Of a DNA stretch of 64,000 nucleotides, positions 11,016-21,000 are shown piece by piece; position 1 is the stretch's first letter, and each line of letters starts with the position of its first letter. The stretch is from Helicoverpa zea. Taxonomy: Eukaryota > Arthropoda > Insecta > Lepidoptera > Noctuidae. The stretch lies in assembly GCF_022581195.2 (NCBI RefSeq), contig NC_061475.1:186001-250000 (forward strand), read 5' to 3'. Below the pieces are notes generated by a model that saw nothing but the letters and a program-made list of their open reading frames with translations, did not search any database and was not told the DNA's origin. The position numbers and the translations under genes were made by a program.

Positions 11016-11650
11016 TTATTTATAATTTAGTAGTATTTTGGAGTTAAACTAATTTTATGAATGATTGTTGCATATGCTTTGTTAGGAACACTCGCGCCGA
11101 GTTTAAATACGGCTGGGTGACACTGATAGATTTCCGTAAATAATAAAAAAATAATTACAAATCCATTTCATTGTTGATTTGGGTGGAGAATCATTACCAT
11201 AATTATGTCCTTGAATTTGACATGGATGACATCAGATATCAGACTCAGGCATAATTCGGCCCTACTATTCTGGGACCATAGAAAAACAACCTACGCTGAC
11301 CCCAAATAATGTAGGTCTAAGGGCAAAAGATGAAAATTCTGGATAACTAATATTAAGTTTAAATGTGATAAAGATATTTTCAGATAAGTCACTTTATAAA
11401 GATGATGCAAATTACTGATAAATGGTTATTTACCTATCTTTGAGTGCTAAAGCACTTGTGAAAAACCGCAAATCATAAATTCCTATTCATGACAATTAAG
11501 GAGCTGCTTATATTCTATGAATGAAACTGAAAAAGTGATAACAAAATGAAATTCTAATATATTCCTTAATATGAACATAGATGAAAATAGTTACGTCTGT
11601 AATAATAGGCCGGCCCTTATTACTGAAAAGGATTGCGCGCTAAATTAATG
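11016..11650. other. Intervening DNA, minor repeat
   Basis: The stretch at 11,190-11,330 contains words typical of lepidopteran dispersed repeats (ACCCCAAATAATGTAGG). No exon was found. Confidence 0.4.
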
Positions 11651-11654
11651 TGTA

Positions 11655-11714
11655 GATAAGATTTCCTCATATCGTATTTTATCTTGCTTCAGCGCAATGT
11701 ACCGGCTTTCAGTG
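11655..11714 (+). promoter_or_regulatory. Putative promoter of first exon 7
   Basis: GATAAGATT is at 11,655-11,663 and TCAGTG at 11,709-11,714, 56 bases from GATA G to initiator A. A second GATA core on the opposite strand is at about 11,680 (TTATC). Confidence 0.45.
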
Positions 11715-11789
11715 CTTACTCTACTGTGATACTGAGTACAGAGTTCGTTTTTATACAAAAAAAAAAATTGTTTTGTTTATAGTTTAGTC

Positions 11790-11859
11790 ATGTTTTTAAT
11801 ATTGTTTTGGTTGACGTTTATACTCATTCTTCTGACTGCTTCTTCCTATCGAAAATGGA
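11790..11859 (+). CDS. Alternative first exon 7 (23 codons + 1 base)
   Basis: The compact peptide starts MFLILFWLTFILILLTASSY and ends RKW. The helix is about residues 2-18. The spare base is A and the donor GTGAGT is at 11,860. The FW..F.LIL core and RKW end are shared with exon 12, marking these as duplicates within the 11.8-15.3 kb cluster. Confidence 0.74.
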
Positions 11860-12009
11860 GTGAGTTTTGTTTTTCTATTTTAGCTACATCTTTTACTTAT
11901 TCAATAACTGATCTATGCACAGTTGTTGTTTTGTTTACCCTAAACAGATTTGGAAAAACAAAACAACTGTTGTTTTGTTCAGGTGGTGTGTGTGTGTGAG
12001 TGTTGTCAT

Positions 12010-12160
12010 TCACGTTCCAATTCACGCAGATCAGTCCAATCGCAAATTTCCATAGCTAAGGAGCTCATATCAATAAATATTATAGATAAAGCCATAGATA
12101 CTGTGTTATCGTGACTTATAGCTTCAACATTATAATTATTAGAACGTTTCGAAAGGACCC
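12010..12160 (+). promoter_or_regulatory. Promoter region of first exon 8, duplicated at exon 10
   Basis: It contains AGATAAAG (GATA G at 12,085) and the initiator-like TTCAAC with A at 12,126. Its words (TTCACGTTCCAAT; TAATTATTAGAACG followed by TTTCGAAAGGAC) reappear in altered form before exon 10 at 13,120-13,290, so promoter and exon were probably duplicated together. Confidence 0.4.
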
Positions 12161-12198
12161 GGTGGTTTTGTGACGGAACTTCTAATTAATTCTAAATC

Positions 12199-12280
12199 AT
12201 GCATTATCGAACGATCATGTTTATTGCCTGGATGGTGTTCATCGTTATAGTTATTACTATTGGTTACATCAGAACCCGCA
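12199..12280 (+). CDS. Alternative first exon 8 (27 codons + 1 base)
   Basis: The peptide starts MHYRTIMFIAWMVFIVIVIT and ends IGYIRTR. Unusually, Arg also precedes the helix (about residues 6-24), although the C-terminal flank is still more basic. The spare base is A and the donor GTAAGT is at 12,281. The YIRTR end resembles the YRTR end of exon 14. Confidence 0.73.
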
Positions 12281-12568
12281 GTAAGTTTTACATTTATTTG
12301 AATACCTTTATAGATATGAAATGTTCAAAAGTTTATTAAAATATCTCGTTCTGTTTCGTCATTTTTGAAATCTGCAATATCATGATTTTGACTATCAATT
12401 TGATTAGCAGCATTTACAATAATAGAGGTATCAATACAATGGTTAAATCTGTGACAAGATGGCTGATTGTCTCATTTCTGTTCCCATCTACTTTGGTTAT
12501 AGTTGATAAGTCTGTGTTCGACGTGTGGTCCGTCATAGCTTAAGAGTTTATTATTATCATCAATTTGC

Positions 12569-12631
12569 CGATAAGCGACAACGTAATCAAGACTTCAGCT
12601 TGTGTTGTGTAATTACTGAATGGATTCAGTT
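12569..12631 (+). promoter_or_regulatory. Putative promoter of first exon 9
   Basis: CGATAAG is at 12,569-12,575 and TCAGTT at 12,626-12,631, 58 bases from GATA G to initiator A and 52 bases before the ATG. TGATAAG at 12,504 is a further site. The block around 12,530-12,580 (GTCATAGCTTAAGA) recurs at 13,168-13,185. Confidence 0.42.
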
Positions 12632-12677
12632 GTTTAGCATCTGTGAAAGTGTATAATTTAATATTCTGTGTTTCAAA

Positions 12678-12759
12678 ATGCATCCTCCACTGATAATGTT
12701 TTTAATATGGATAGGGATCATGATCGCTATTGTATTGATTAACGCTCTCCAAGTTTTGA
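12678..12759 (+). CDS. Alternative first exon 9 (27 codons + 1 base)
   Basis: The peptide starts MHPPLIMFLIWIGIMIAIVL and ends INALQVL. The helix is about residues 5-24. The spare base is A and the donor GTAAGT is at 12,760. The MFLIWI core is close to exon 10 (FLIWIAF). No basic residue is encoded before the junction, so the Arg made at the junction is the first positive charge. Confidence 0.74.
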
Positions 12760-13204
12760 GTAAGTACATACAACTATAAGCTTCGATGTAAGAAGTACTT
12801 CATGACTTATTGTTAGAGTAAATGCGAATCATCGTTGCATTACGAATCTCTTCAAGTGGTTTAGAAATATTACACAATTTTTACTTATCATTGCTCATAC
12901 AAATATTTTGATATTATTTATGATTTGTTCAGCGTTATTTACAGTATTGTGAATGGTCAAGCATATGGTGTGTCGTGTATCTTGTTTCTTTGTATATTTT
13001 CTGCTATTTCTGGAGCTAGTCTGCTGCCTTCAATCTGGACATTATGTATGTGTGAAAAGTGAAGTAATTGAGTGATATCTCTTTTGTTTTATGCAAATCA
13101 GTGGCCAAAGCGATAATACCCCCATTCACGTTCCAATCTACGTCGGTCATCGGCTTATAAATAGTCTAGTCATAGCTTAAGAACTGATATCTCCATTAAT
13201 TTGT

Positions 13205-13256
13205 TGATAAACACGCGATAGGTACAGTTTTATCAACACTTTTAGCTAACACAGTG
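13205..13256 (+). promoter_or_regulatory. Putative promoter of first exon 10
   Basis: TGATAAAC is at 13,205, a reverse GATA core (TTTTATCA) at about 13,228, and initiator-like CAGTG with A at 13,253, 47 bases from the GATA G. Confidence 0.38.
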
Positions 13257-13334
13257 TAATTATTGGATCGTTTTCAAAGGATCAACTCGTTTTGTGCTAG
13301 TGCCGGTGTATATTTTGAAATAAAGTGATTCAAA

Positions 13335-13416
13335 ATGGATATTTCTTTGACAATATTTTTGATTTGGATAGCGTTTATACTTTTTATAATAGCGTCTGGT
13401 GTTATCCGGTCCTGGG
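13335..13416 (+). CDS. Alternative first exon 10 (27 codons + 1 base)
   Basis: The peptide starts MDISLTIFLIWIAFILFIIA and ends SGVIRSW. The helix is about residues 5-21. The spare base is G (Gly at the junction) and the donor GTAAGT is at 13,417. It has the same length as exons 8, 9, 13 and 19. A 132-codon antisense frame here is a shadow. Confidence 0.74.
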
Positions 13417-13982
13417 GTAAGTTCTAAACCAATGTTTAGTCTCTTTTGGTATTTATCGATAGTTATTGGAAATTGTGCATTATAGACGCTTTGCCTGTCT
13501 CTGACCACCATTATTATCAGTTGTGCCAGTGAGTGATTGCTGATTATTACATGCAATAATGATGCACCTTTTTGGTTTAAAAGATAACCACGAAGAATGT
13601 TAAATAATATTTTTGGGCTAAAGTTTACATAATATGTCGCAATCTTATACGGAATCAAGTCAATGGATCAAAATATTATGTACCTTTGACAATAATATGT
13701 CACAGAGTTCATTTTACAGTGGTTTGAAAGATACAGACAATTATCCAATCCCAGCTATCAGCTATTCTGATTGGTCGACTGAAACCACAACAACCAACAC
13801 TATTGGTTGATATAACTAAGTAGGTATTACTATCTATCGGTCAGAAAGAGGAAATACCACGATACAATTTTACTAATCGTTAATTGACTATTGATTAGAT
13901 TTAAAAATTTCATTAAGGAAGACAAAATCTATTTTGTCAATATAGTGACACTATCCTATCGAGTCGTGTGTTTTTGTCTAAA

Positions 13983-14058
13983 ATGTTAGACCGAATGTAT
14001 GGCTTCATATTTTGTATGTTAATGATCACTATCATATTTTCGTGTGCAGCGTTAAGGA
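13983..14058 (+). CDS. Alternative first exon 11 (25 codons + 1 base)
   Basis: The peptide starts MLDRMYGFIFCMLMITIIFS and ends CAALR. The helix is about residues 7-23. The spare base is A and the donor GTAAGT is at 14,059. A GATA-like variant, TGATTAGATT, lies at 13,892, about 50 bases before TAGTGACACT. Confidence 0.72.
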
Positions 14059-14139
14059 GTAAGTTTTTCTATGTATCATGTTTGTTACCTTTAGTTTGAT
14101 TACCAACTATGATATATTCTAATCATCCAACATATGCCC

Positions 14140-14198
14140 GATAAGATTCCACTGTGTTGATATCAGGACTCGCGAATTAAGCTTTTTTCTTGTCATGA
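14140..14198 (+). promoter_or_regulatory. Possible promoter of first exon 12
   Basis: CGATAAGATT is at 14,140-14,149 and the weak initiator TCATGA starts at 14,194. The spacing fits the other members, but the initiator is not TCAGT. Confidence 0.3.
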
Positions 14199-14254
14199 TT
14201 AGTCGTATGGCTGTCACCGAGGTATTTGCTGTGCTTTAGGATTTATATTATAAA

Positions 14255-14357
14255 ATGCACATTTATAATCAGTCGTTGGTGTTCCAACTGTTAGTTTTGG
14301 CATTTTGGGTGGTGTTTGTTTTGATATTGATTGGCATAGCTGCTATCAGGAAATGGA
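14255..14357 (+). CDS. Alternative first exon 12 (34 codons + 1 base)
   Basis: The peptide starts MHIYNQSLVFQLLVLAFWVV, continues FVLILIGIAA and ends IRKW. The helix is about residues 9-30. The spare base is A and the donor GTGAGT is at 14,358. The core FW..FVLIL and RKW end match exon 7. The frame stays open to 14,443 in the intron, which is not expected to be translated. Confidence 0.74.
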
Positions 14358-14559
14358 GTGAGTATTGTGATCTCCTTATTTTGTTCTCTGTGCTCTTTGA
14401 TATCTTTATTTGTTGCTGCAGGTGTTCTTATGTTTTGTTGTAAAGCTTCATTTGAACATTCAATAAATACATCTTCAATTTGAATGTTCGTATCGTCTAC
14501 GTCATCCGTCAACTGAACCGCGACATCAAAACCCTTTTCGCATATCATATGTATAATCG

Positions 14560-14664
14560 CACCGAATTCATGATAAGATTTAGCGATGGCCTTATCGGTA
14601 ATTATAGGTTTATCTTCGCCTGCTATCGATTTAATTAGAATCCCGTCGGAGTCTTTATCACATT
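14560..14664 (+). promoter_or_regulatory. GATA-rich upstream region of first exon 13
   Basis: GATA cores are at 14,571 (TGATAAGATT), about 14,591 (TTATCG), about 14,611 (TTATCT) and 14,655 (TTATCA). The transcription start is not obvious; TCACATT near 14,658 is a candidate 45 bases before the ATG. Confidence 0.35.
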
Positions 14665-14702
14665 GGACGTGGGTTTCGATAAAGTAGAATTTTAGTACAA
14701 AA

Positions 14703-14784
14703 ATGTATTTTCTACTACTTTTGTTAACGACGTGGTTTCTTTTTCTGATATTGTTTTCGCTTATTTCGGCAATTGGAAATTGCA
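14703..14784 (+). CDS. Alternative first exon 13 (27 codons + 1 base)
   Basis: The peptide starts MYFLLLLLTTWFLFLILFSL and ends ISAIGNC. The helix is about residues 2-23. The spare base is A and the donor GTAAGT is at 14,785. There is almost no residue before the helix. Confidence 0.74.
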
Positions 14785-15059
14785 GTAAGTTCAATGCTTG
14801 ATGTTTATCTTAATCTTTACTGACATTTTAAATGTTATTATGCGTTTGTTTGTTTTTGTGATTTTACGCGACTCAGATATATATTGGAGATTTGGTAGAA
14901 TTTTAGTAGTATTAAGGCCAGGATGACACTGTGATAAAATCTTCTTTCATATAACGTCTTTCTCTAGCTATACTTCTATTTTGTATGTGATGCGTCGGCG
15001 ACGTCCGAATTTTATCATCGATCGGAAATATACCACAGATAAAATAACAATGGGGATAA

Positions 15060-15109
15060 TGATAAGATTCGATTGGCTATCACAGTCAATTAACATTTAT
15101 CGTTCAGTT
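15060..15109 (+). promoter_or_regulatory. Putative promoter of first exon 14
   Basis: TGATAAGATT is at 15,060-15,069 and TCAGTT at 15,104-15,109, 45 bases from GATA G to initiator A. GATA cores also lie just upstream (AGATAAAAT at about 15,038). Confidence 0.45.
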
Positions 15110-15173
15110 CCAAGTACGTTCGTCCCAGAATACACACATTATTGTACTTACAAGCAAGTGATAATATAAAAAA

Positions 15174-15258
15174 ATGAACTGGTTCGATATTTTCCGCATA
15201 GGTATTGCGGTTTTTATTATGGTTCTCTTCATTTCAATTGCCGTTTATAGGACAAGAA
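15174..15258 (+). CDS. Alternative first exon 14 (28 codons + 1 base)
   Basis: The peptide starts MNWFDIFRIGIAVFIMVLFI and ends SIAVYRTR. The helix is about residues 9-25. The spare base is A and the donor GTAAGT is at 15,259. The basic YRTR end continues into the Arg-rich start of exon 2. Confidence 0.74.
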
Positions 15259-15528
15259 GTAAGTTTTTTAACTATCACTTTTTTTTTGTTTTGTCCTTCA
15301 TACAAGTCCTTACTCGTAATTATTAGTAGAAATGCATTTTTTACGCCTAATTTTGCAGCCTTCCATTTAATTGTCATTACTATCATGACGTCACATGCAG
15401 AGTTTCATGTACTATCAAGTTTATGAAGCCAGCGCTAGATGGCGTTGTTCTCAATAAGGGTCACTTAGTACAAAGTGTGGATACTTGCAAGCTAATTGTT
15501 TATTCCTCGATATTAAGATAAAATAACT

Positions 15529-15589
15529 TGATAAGATCTTAATTTCATTGTTATCGAATTAATACTTTATTTTAATTAGAATAACAGTG
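15529..15589 (+). promoter_or_regulatory. Putative promoter of first exon 15
   Basis: TGATAAGATC starts at 15,529 and ACAGTG contains the initiator A at 15,586, 56 bases from the GATA G. The ATG follows 48 bases later. Confidence 0.42.
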
Positions 15590-15633
15590 ACTTTCGCCTG
15601 TGTATCCTATTACTTTTGCATAATTTAAATTTC

Positions 15634-15727
15634 ATGATGTATTACGGAAACTATTATGTCCTACAGATCGTTTTCTGGAGCACTTTTATAATAATTCTAT
15701 CAATTGTTGTGTACTGTAAAGTGTCAG
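15634..15727 (+). CDS. Alternative first exon 15 (31 codons + 1 base)
   Basis: Two ATGs (15,634 and 15,637) open MMYYGNYYVLQIVFWSTFII, followed by ILSIVVYCKVS. There is a Tyr-rich N-terminus and a helix of about residues 9-28. The spare base is G and the donor GTGAGT is at 15,728. Confidence 0.72.
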
Positions 15728-15733
15728 GTGAGT

Positions 15734-16830
15734 TATAATTTACTAAGAAATGATTTCCTTTAATTTGCTGCCCGTGCTATTGCCAAACTTGACATATAGT
15801 GATTTTTTATAATTGTTATCATAAATTCTTCTAATTGGCGACTATCAAATTAATTGCTTCATCAAAAACCACACCTACATAGGTATTACATCAGTTCATT
15901 AAACAGAATTTCAATGAAGTACTTACGCTGTTTTTTTTTTTTTGTTAATCCCCTATACTCTATGTATATACTCTATCTATTTATATAAAACAGTTGCTAT
16001 GCCAATACTAGATATATTAAGAAAACTATTGGTACCCAATTTTGAGTTAATGTCGATCAGAAAGTTAAATATTTTAGTTTGTGACGCAGATTAATAAAGA
16101 AGGTAAAAAGCTGGAAGGCATTATATTTTATCTATATTAATAGCTGTAAAGCTGGCCCATCCTCAATTTCGCGTCCTGAAAAACTGAACGGATAAGATAA
16201 ATAATATAATCAATACCTAAGTTTTATCGCTTAATTTCTTTATTAACGTACCTACAATCAAATAAATATTACAGTTTTAACAGTATTCGCAAAGGTTACT
16301 ATGTCCTTATTTAATTATATCAATAAGACCACTTACACTGCAGCTTTTATTTGTATTGAAAGTTTTGCATTATTAGAAGTCCTGTACTTTTTGTTGCAAG
16401 GTCTACCTTAATTTATATAACTAAGTTTTTTTTATCTATTTATTAACTTATTTATTTATTCTTGTAGCTTTACACAAAATATTAACAAAAAAATAATATC
16501 AAGGCTTGTATTAAATAACTTCCCAGTTTCTGGCAATAGATGGCGCTGCTATCGCTTTCGTCGGTTTACGTTCGCAGCTATTTCTCAAATAACACTGGTA
16601 TAGTAAAATATTAAGTATATATACTTGTTATAACCGGATACACACTATTTTTCCCTTCCTCTGTACCTGTTTCGGTCCACAATGAAGAATAAATAGGCAG
16701 TATTACACTAGCATTTGAAATACCTATATATGGAAAAAATGGTTGACCAGTCATTAAAAAATTATGTACCTATGGACACGTGCAATGATACGAGCACACA
16801 AGATTAGATTAAGAACCTTTCGATATGGAT
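15734..16830. other. Intervening DNA, no gene seen
   Basis: AT-rich DNA without an exon-like frame. A GATGGCGCTG word at 16,539 belongs to a motif recurring in the array region (see findings). Confidence 0.4.
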
Positions 16831-16919
16831 CCGGTTTATCAATATATAATATATTTGTTTGCTGAAAACATAATTATTGCCTGATACATTCGTGTTTGAG
16901 AACTGTCTTGTGTGTTGCA

Positions 16920-17007
16920 ATGGATGAAGTGACTGGTTCAGGATTCGTTATTATTCTTGCTGTAGTTATTATGTTTGCAATGGTTGTTGGGATTTTGAAA
17001 GAATGTG
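16920..17007 (+). CDS. Alternative first exon 16 (29 codons + 1 base)
   Basis: The peptide starts MDEVTGSGFVIILAVVIMFA and ends MVVGILKEC. The acidic five-residue start suits an outside N-terminus. The helix is about residues 8-25. The spare base is G and the donor GTAAGT is at 17,008. A TTTATCAA GATA core lies near 16,835. Confidence 0.73.
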
Positions 17008-17370
17008 GTAAGTTGAGATACTTTGTTTTTTCTTGGTATAGCTAAAACCACTGATTGAGGTAGCTAAACTTTTTGTTTGACTCTCTCCGCTCACTGAAAT
17101 GAACCCTACGCTTAAAAAATATTTTTTAAGAACAAAGTTAATCTGTCGTGACGTCACGCTTATCATTTTATAATTGATTGATAGGTTTTAATAATTTTTG
17201 CCCAAGTGCCGACAGATGGCGCTGACGTGTCGATTCTTTCTTTAACTTTAATGTAATGATGAGATTTGAAGTTGATTATGAAACTCATTATTACTTTTTA
17301 ATAACAAATAGTTTAATGATAATGAGCTCACAAAATAACAGGATTTAGATGTTTTTAGTCCCTTCTGTTA

Positions 17371-19610
17371 TTAGGGTTCCGTACCTCAAAAGGAAAAAAC
17401 GGAACCCTTATAGGATCACTTTGTTGTCCGTCTGTCTGTCTGTCTGTCTGTCAAGACCCTTTATCTCAAGAACGCGTGGACGTATCAAGCTGAAATTCAC
17501 ATGAAATACTCAGGTCTATTGCTCCTTTAAGCTGTGAAAATATCAAACTTCTAAGCCGAGCCAATCAAAAGATACAGCCGATTATGTCGATATTTTCAAC
17601 AAATTTTCGACACTCGCAAAGGAATCAAAACCTACAGGAGACTTCCCGTAAAATCAGAATCTTGAAATTTGGCATGAAGCATTGTCATATAATGCAAATA
17701 TAGGAAAAATTGCGAAAATCACATTTTTTTAGTTATATAATATAATAAAAGTATTTTAATAAAATGAAACTTACTACCTTATTTCTCACGAACTAATAAA
17801 GGTATCAAATTGAAATTTATACCAAATACCTAGGTCTATTGTCCCTTTAAGCAGTGAAATCAAACTTCTAAGTTAACGCGATCAAAGGATACAGCAGTTT
17901 ATATCGAGACCTTAGACGAATTTCCGTCAGACGCAAGGGAATCAAAACCTACAAGGTACTTCCCGTGAACTCAGAATCTTTAAATTCGTCACGTAGCAAC
18001 GTTATATAGTACAGATAAAGGAAAAATTGCGAAAATGACAAATTTGAAGTCGCATAAAATATTAAAATATTATTTTTGCTTACATGACATAAAATATTTT
18101 TTTAATAATTATAAACTTACTGCCTACCCTTTTTCACATGAACGCGTAGAGATATTAAAGTTGAAATTCACATCAAACACTTCTTGAATCTAATTGCCTC
18201 TAAACTGTGAAAAATTCTAAATCATTCAAAAGTCATTGGGCACCTTAGTATGGAAATCATACCCCCGGCGGACACGAACGAAATATAGCACAGTATAATG
18301 ATATAAGGCTCTGATTTACTTTGGCATTAGTCGCATCAATGTGAACCATGGGAATCTAGAGAAAATCAGCTATAAACATCAAATATTTTCCTCATTTCAA
18401 TGGGGAATTTAAACGACCAAGTTTGACGGATTTGAGAAATCATTTCTTTGTAGTGAAAGAGTATACTCGCCGTTTATTTCCATTGTCATCAGGTCAGGAT
18501 CTGATGATGGAAATCCTGAGAAATCGAGGGCAACTATCAGAAATTGTAGGCATGCATAGGGTTAAACCTGATTCTCAGATGTATGTCTGGTGATACTATC
18601 AAACAGTGAAGGCTTAGAGCTTACCTGATGATGGAGACGTGAGAAAGTGGAGAGAACTCCTCAACGGTATGTTTTAGTTACGTCGTACCTGAAACTGGGG
18701 CTCGTTAGGTGATTAATCCCTCAAAAATAAAAGATCCCATTAGTAGTGAATTCTCATCACCTAAAATAAAATAAGCTCCAACACAAGGTTACGTTATAAA
18801 TTGTAAAGGAGTTCCCATAACTATATGTGATCTTTGCTATCGATCCCACAATGGCAGTCAAACCTATCTATGTGGAAAGTCTTCGCCAATACGAATAAAA
18901 TAAGCCCAAACACGTGGTAGTTGCAACTTATCGTTCAGGAGTTCCCTCGACTCTCTGTAGTCTCCATAATCAAATCAGCTCCAAACCTTCACTGTTTACC
19001 AGTACCCTCAAAAATACACTCACATGTCTGGTTTTGACTCGATGCGTGCCTACAATATTCAAGAGTTGCCCTCGATTTCTCAGGGTTTCCAGAACCTCAT
19101 CAGATGCTGGTCATTCGAATTGGCATCTTCCTTCTTTATGAAAAGTCTTTAACAATAAAAACTAGCATTGCAACCTGTACAATCCTCTGAAACTGCTTGT
19201 CTTTTATATTTTTTAATCGATCCTGGACATTCGTCTCCATGGAATTTTAATAAAATATTTATATTCAAAGAAACGTCATACCATTCTCCACGATTTAAAA
19301 CTACTTTGATTCATGTCCGCCACTTTTTACAAAGCGGGTCAGATATGCCCAATGACCTTTAAGACATAAATAGTTATTTTCAATCAGATTTCTGAATGAT
19401 GACTATAAAATGTTGTATATAAATAACTTTTACAAAGTACTGGCCTACTATTTTATATAAATAAAAAATATTAACTATTTTGACTCTCACGAAATTACCA
19501 TAACTATGATTGTTCTAAACTGAACGGTTGGCGCGAGACTTACTTTTTATCTATGCAGGATTTGTACGGAACCCTCGGTGCGCGAGTCCGACTCGCACTT
19601 GGCCGGTTTT
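17371..19610. mobile_element. 2.2-kb composite dispersed repeat with tandem and inverted repeats
   Basis: It starts TTAGGGTTCCGTACCTC, has a (GTCT)n run at 17,429-17,452, and ends CGCGAGTCCGACTCGCACTT then GGCCGGTTTT. The same end occurs alone at 8,085-8,132. Inside, a unit of about 310 bases is repeated about 2.3 times (17,455-17,765; 17,766-18,065; 18,118-18,215), followed by a large imperfect inverted repeat (about 18,480-18,690 against 18,930-19,110). No transposase frame was found. The class is unknown to me, though its ends are common in moth genomes. Confidence 0.65.
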
Positions 19611-19676
19611 ATCATTAGATAGTTCTCCTATATACTTATATACTTTATTCTCCCTTATATAATTTCCAATATTAAC

Positions 19677-19788
19677 ATGCTCAAAATGTATTGCAGTTAT
19701 GCTGTCCAAGGGGTCGTTTTCCTTAACGTTTTTGCTACACTCGTATTCCCTGTTGCCATCATATTTTCCTGTTTCAGACATGTCATAA
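19677..19788 (+). pseudogene. Probable disabled first exon (37 codons + 1 base, broken donor)
   Basis: ATG 19,677 opens a frame starting MLKMYCSYAVQGVVFLNVFA with a hydrophobic run to about residue 32 and a basic end FRHVI. It reaches the array's phase with a spare A at 19,788, but the next bases are GTTTTG instead of GTAAGT. Loss of four bases from a GTAAGTTTTG-type donor would explain this. It lies 67 bases after the composite repeat. The opposite strand is also open (76 codons), so chance cannot be excluded. Confidence 0.35.
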
Positions 19789-19915
19789 GTTTTGCGTACA
19801 TTTGGGTTACCAGCCCTCTATTGAGCTAGTTGTTCTTCTTACAGTTAACCTTTTACTTTATTCACTACGTTTTTGAGTGTGAAATATAGGTAATATTTTG
19901 TGATCGTGTTCAATC

Positions 19916-19982
19916 ATGCATATCTATTTAGTGTTGTTATTTTTTATTGGAATGGCCATCTTGTTCTGGTTGTTAAGTAAAG
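19916..19982 (+). CDS. Alternative first exon 17 (22 codons + 1 base), shortest member
   Basis: The peptide starts MHIYLVLLFFIGMAILFWLL and ends SK. The helix fills nearly all of it. The spare base is G and the donor GTGAGT is at 19,983. A weaker donor six bases earlier (A before GTAAAG) would keep the same phase and drop two codons, so donor choice is uncertain. Confidence 0.72.
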
Positions 19983-19989
19983 GTGAGTT

Positions 19990-20580
19990 ATTATTTCAGT
20001 TACTTTTATCATCATGATTATTAATTACAATGTTATGTTTTTTTTTTTAATTTCATTAGTCCTGTCTGTAGCTGTTGCTAGTATTTAATTGTTATATGAT
20101 AGGTATACTTTTTTGAGGTCCAAACTGTGCATTACAACGTCATCAAATGTTTAATGATATTTCAAAATGTTGAGCAATAGCTTGTGAACTACTATCATAG
20201 AGATCATGTTTTAGATATCAAATATGACATAGAAATCGTAAGATAATTTGCATCTATTGTCGCTAGATCATCTTATTATACAGGCTACAGCTTTTTCTTG
20301 TAAATTCATTGATTGAAAAAATGTACACTATCAATGTAATCGCATTATTGCCAAAATGGTCAAAGGTCATACAATAGTCGGTTTTGTTATACATGTTATT
20401 TGATAAAACCATACTTCCATGGATATTTCCTTCTAGTTCCCTAGGAACAACAATAGTGCTTTCAAACTTCCTCATAGATAAATGCTTTTATTATGTCCAA
20501 TCACATTGCACTGGTCGTTTCCAGGAAATGTTTATACTGTAAGCAGAGTCATGTATTACTAATTGAAATGGTATCAGTTT
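19990..20580. other. Intervening DNA, no gene seen
   Basis: AT-rich. A 70-codon minus-strand frame at 20,263-20,475 has no supporting context. Confidence 0.4.
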
Positions 20581-20694
20581 CATCATTCAATTTATCTTTA
20601 GTATATAATTACTGGATGTGCCAAATTGTGGCTATATTTAGAAGTACATGTCCAGTGTAAGCTTTGTATAATAGTGCTAGTTAAGTGTAAGATT

Positions 20695-20788
20695 ATGGAT
20701 AACTTCAACTATGATTATTTCTGGGGCTTCTTTTGGTTGATCATCTTCTACGTCCTTGTTATTATTATCATTGTGTTGAGATGGAAAA
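20695..20788 (+). CDS. Alternative first exon 18 (31 codons + 1 base)
   Basis: The peptide starts MDNFNYDYFWGFFWLIIFYV and ends LVIIIIVLRWK. There is an acidic, aromatic N-terminus and a helix of about residues 9-28. The spare base is A and the donor GTGAGT is at 20,789. CCAGTG at 20,652 is a possible initiator, about 59 bases after a TTTATC GATA core. Confidence 0.74.
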
Positions 20789-21000
20789 GTGAGTATTGAA
20801 ACTATATTAATACCTGATCTTTCTTTTTCTGCTCTGGACTTGTTACTCTAAACTTCTTTCTTTGTTATCGACGTCCTTCAGATTGTAATCCTTGATATTC
20901 TTGTAGGTACGCATTTTCTTTTCTGTTTCTTTTTCCTCATTACAGGTCAATGGATTTTAGAACAATGGTTGTTAAAGTAATATAAATGTCATGGATATTT

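Noticed and set aside
12965..13080. 38-codon hydrophobic frame starting MVCRVSCFFVYFLLFLELVC
   Set aside because: The only donor-like site is in phase 0 and the helix contains Glu; probably chance.
13260..13658. 132-codon minus-strand frame
   Set aside because: It is largely antisense to first exon 10 and has no coding signs of its own.
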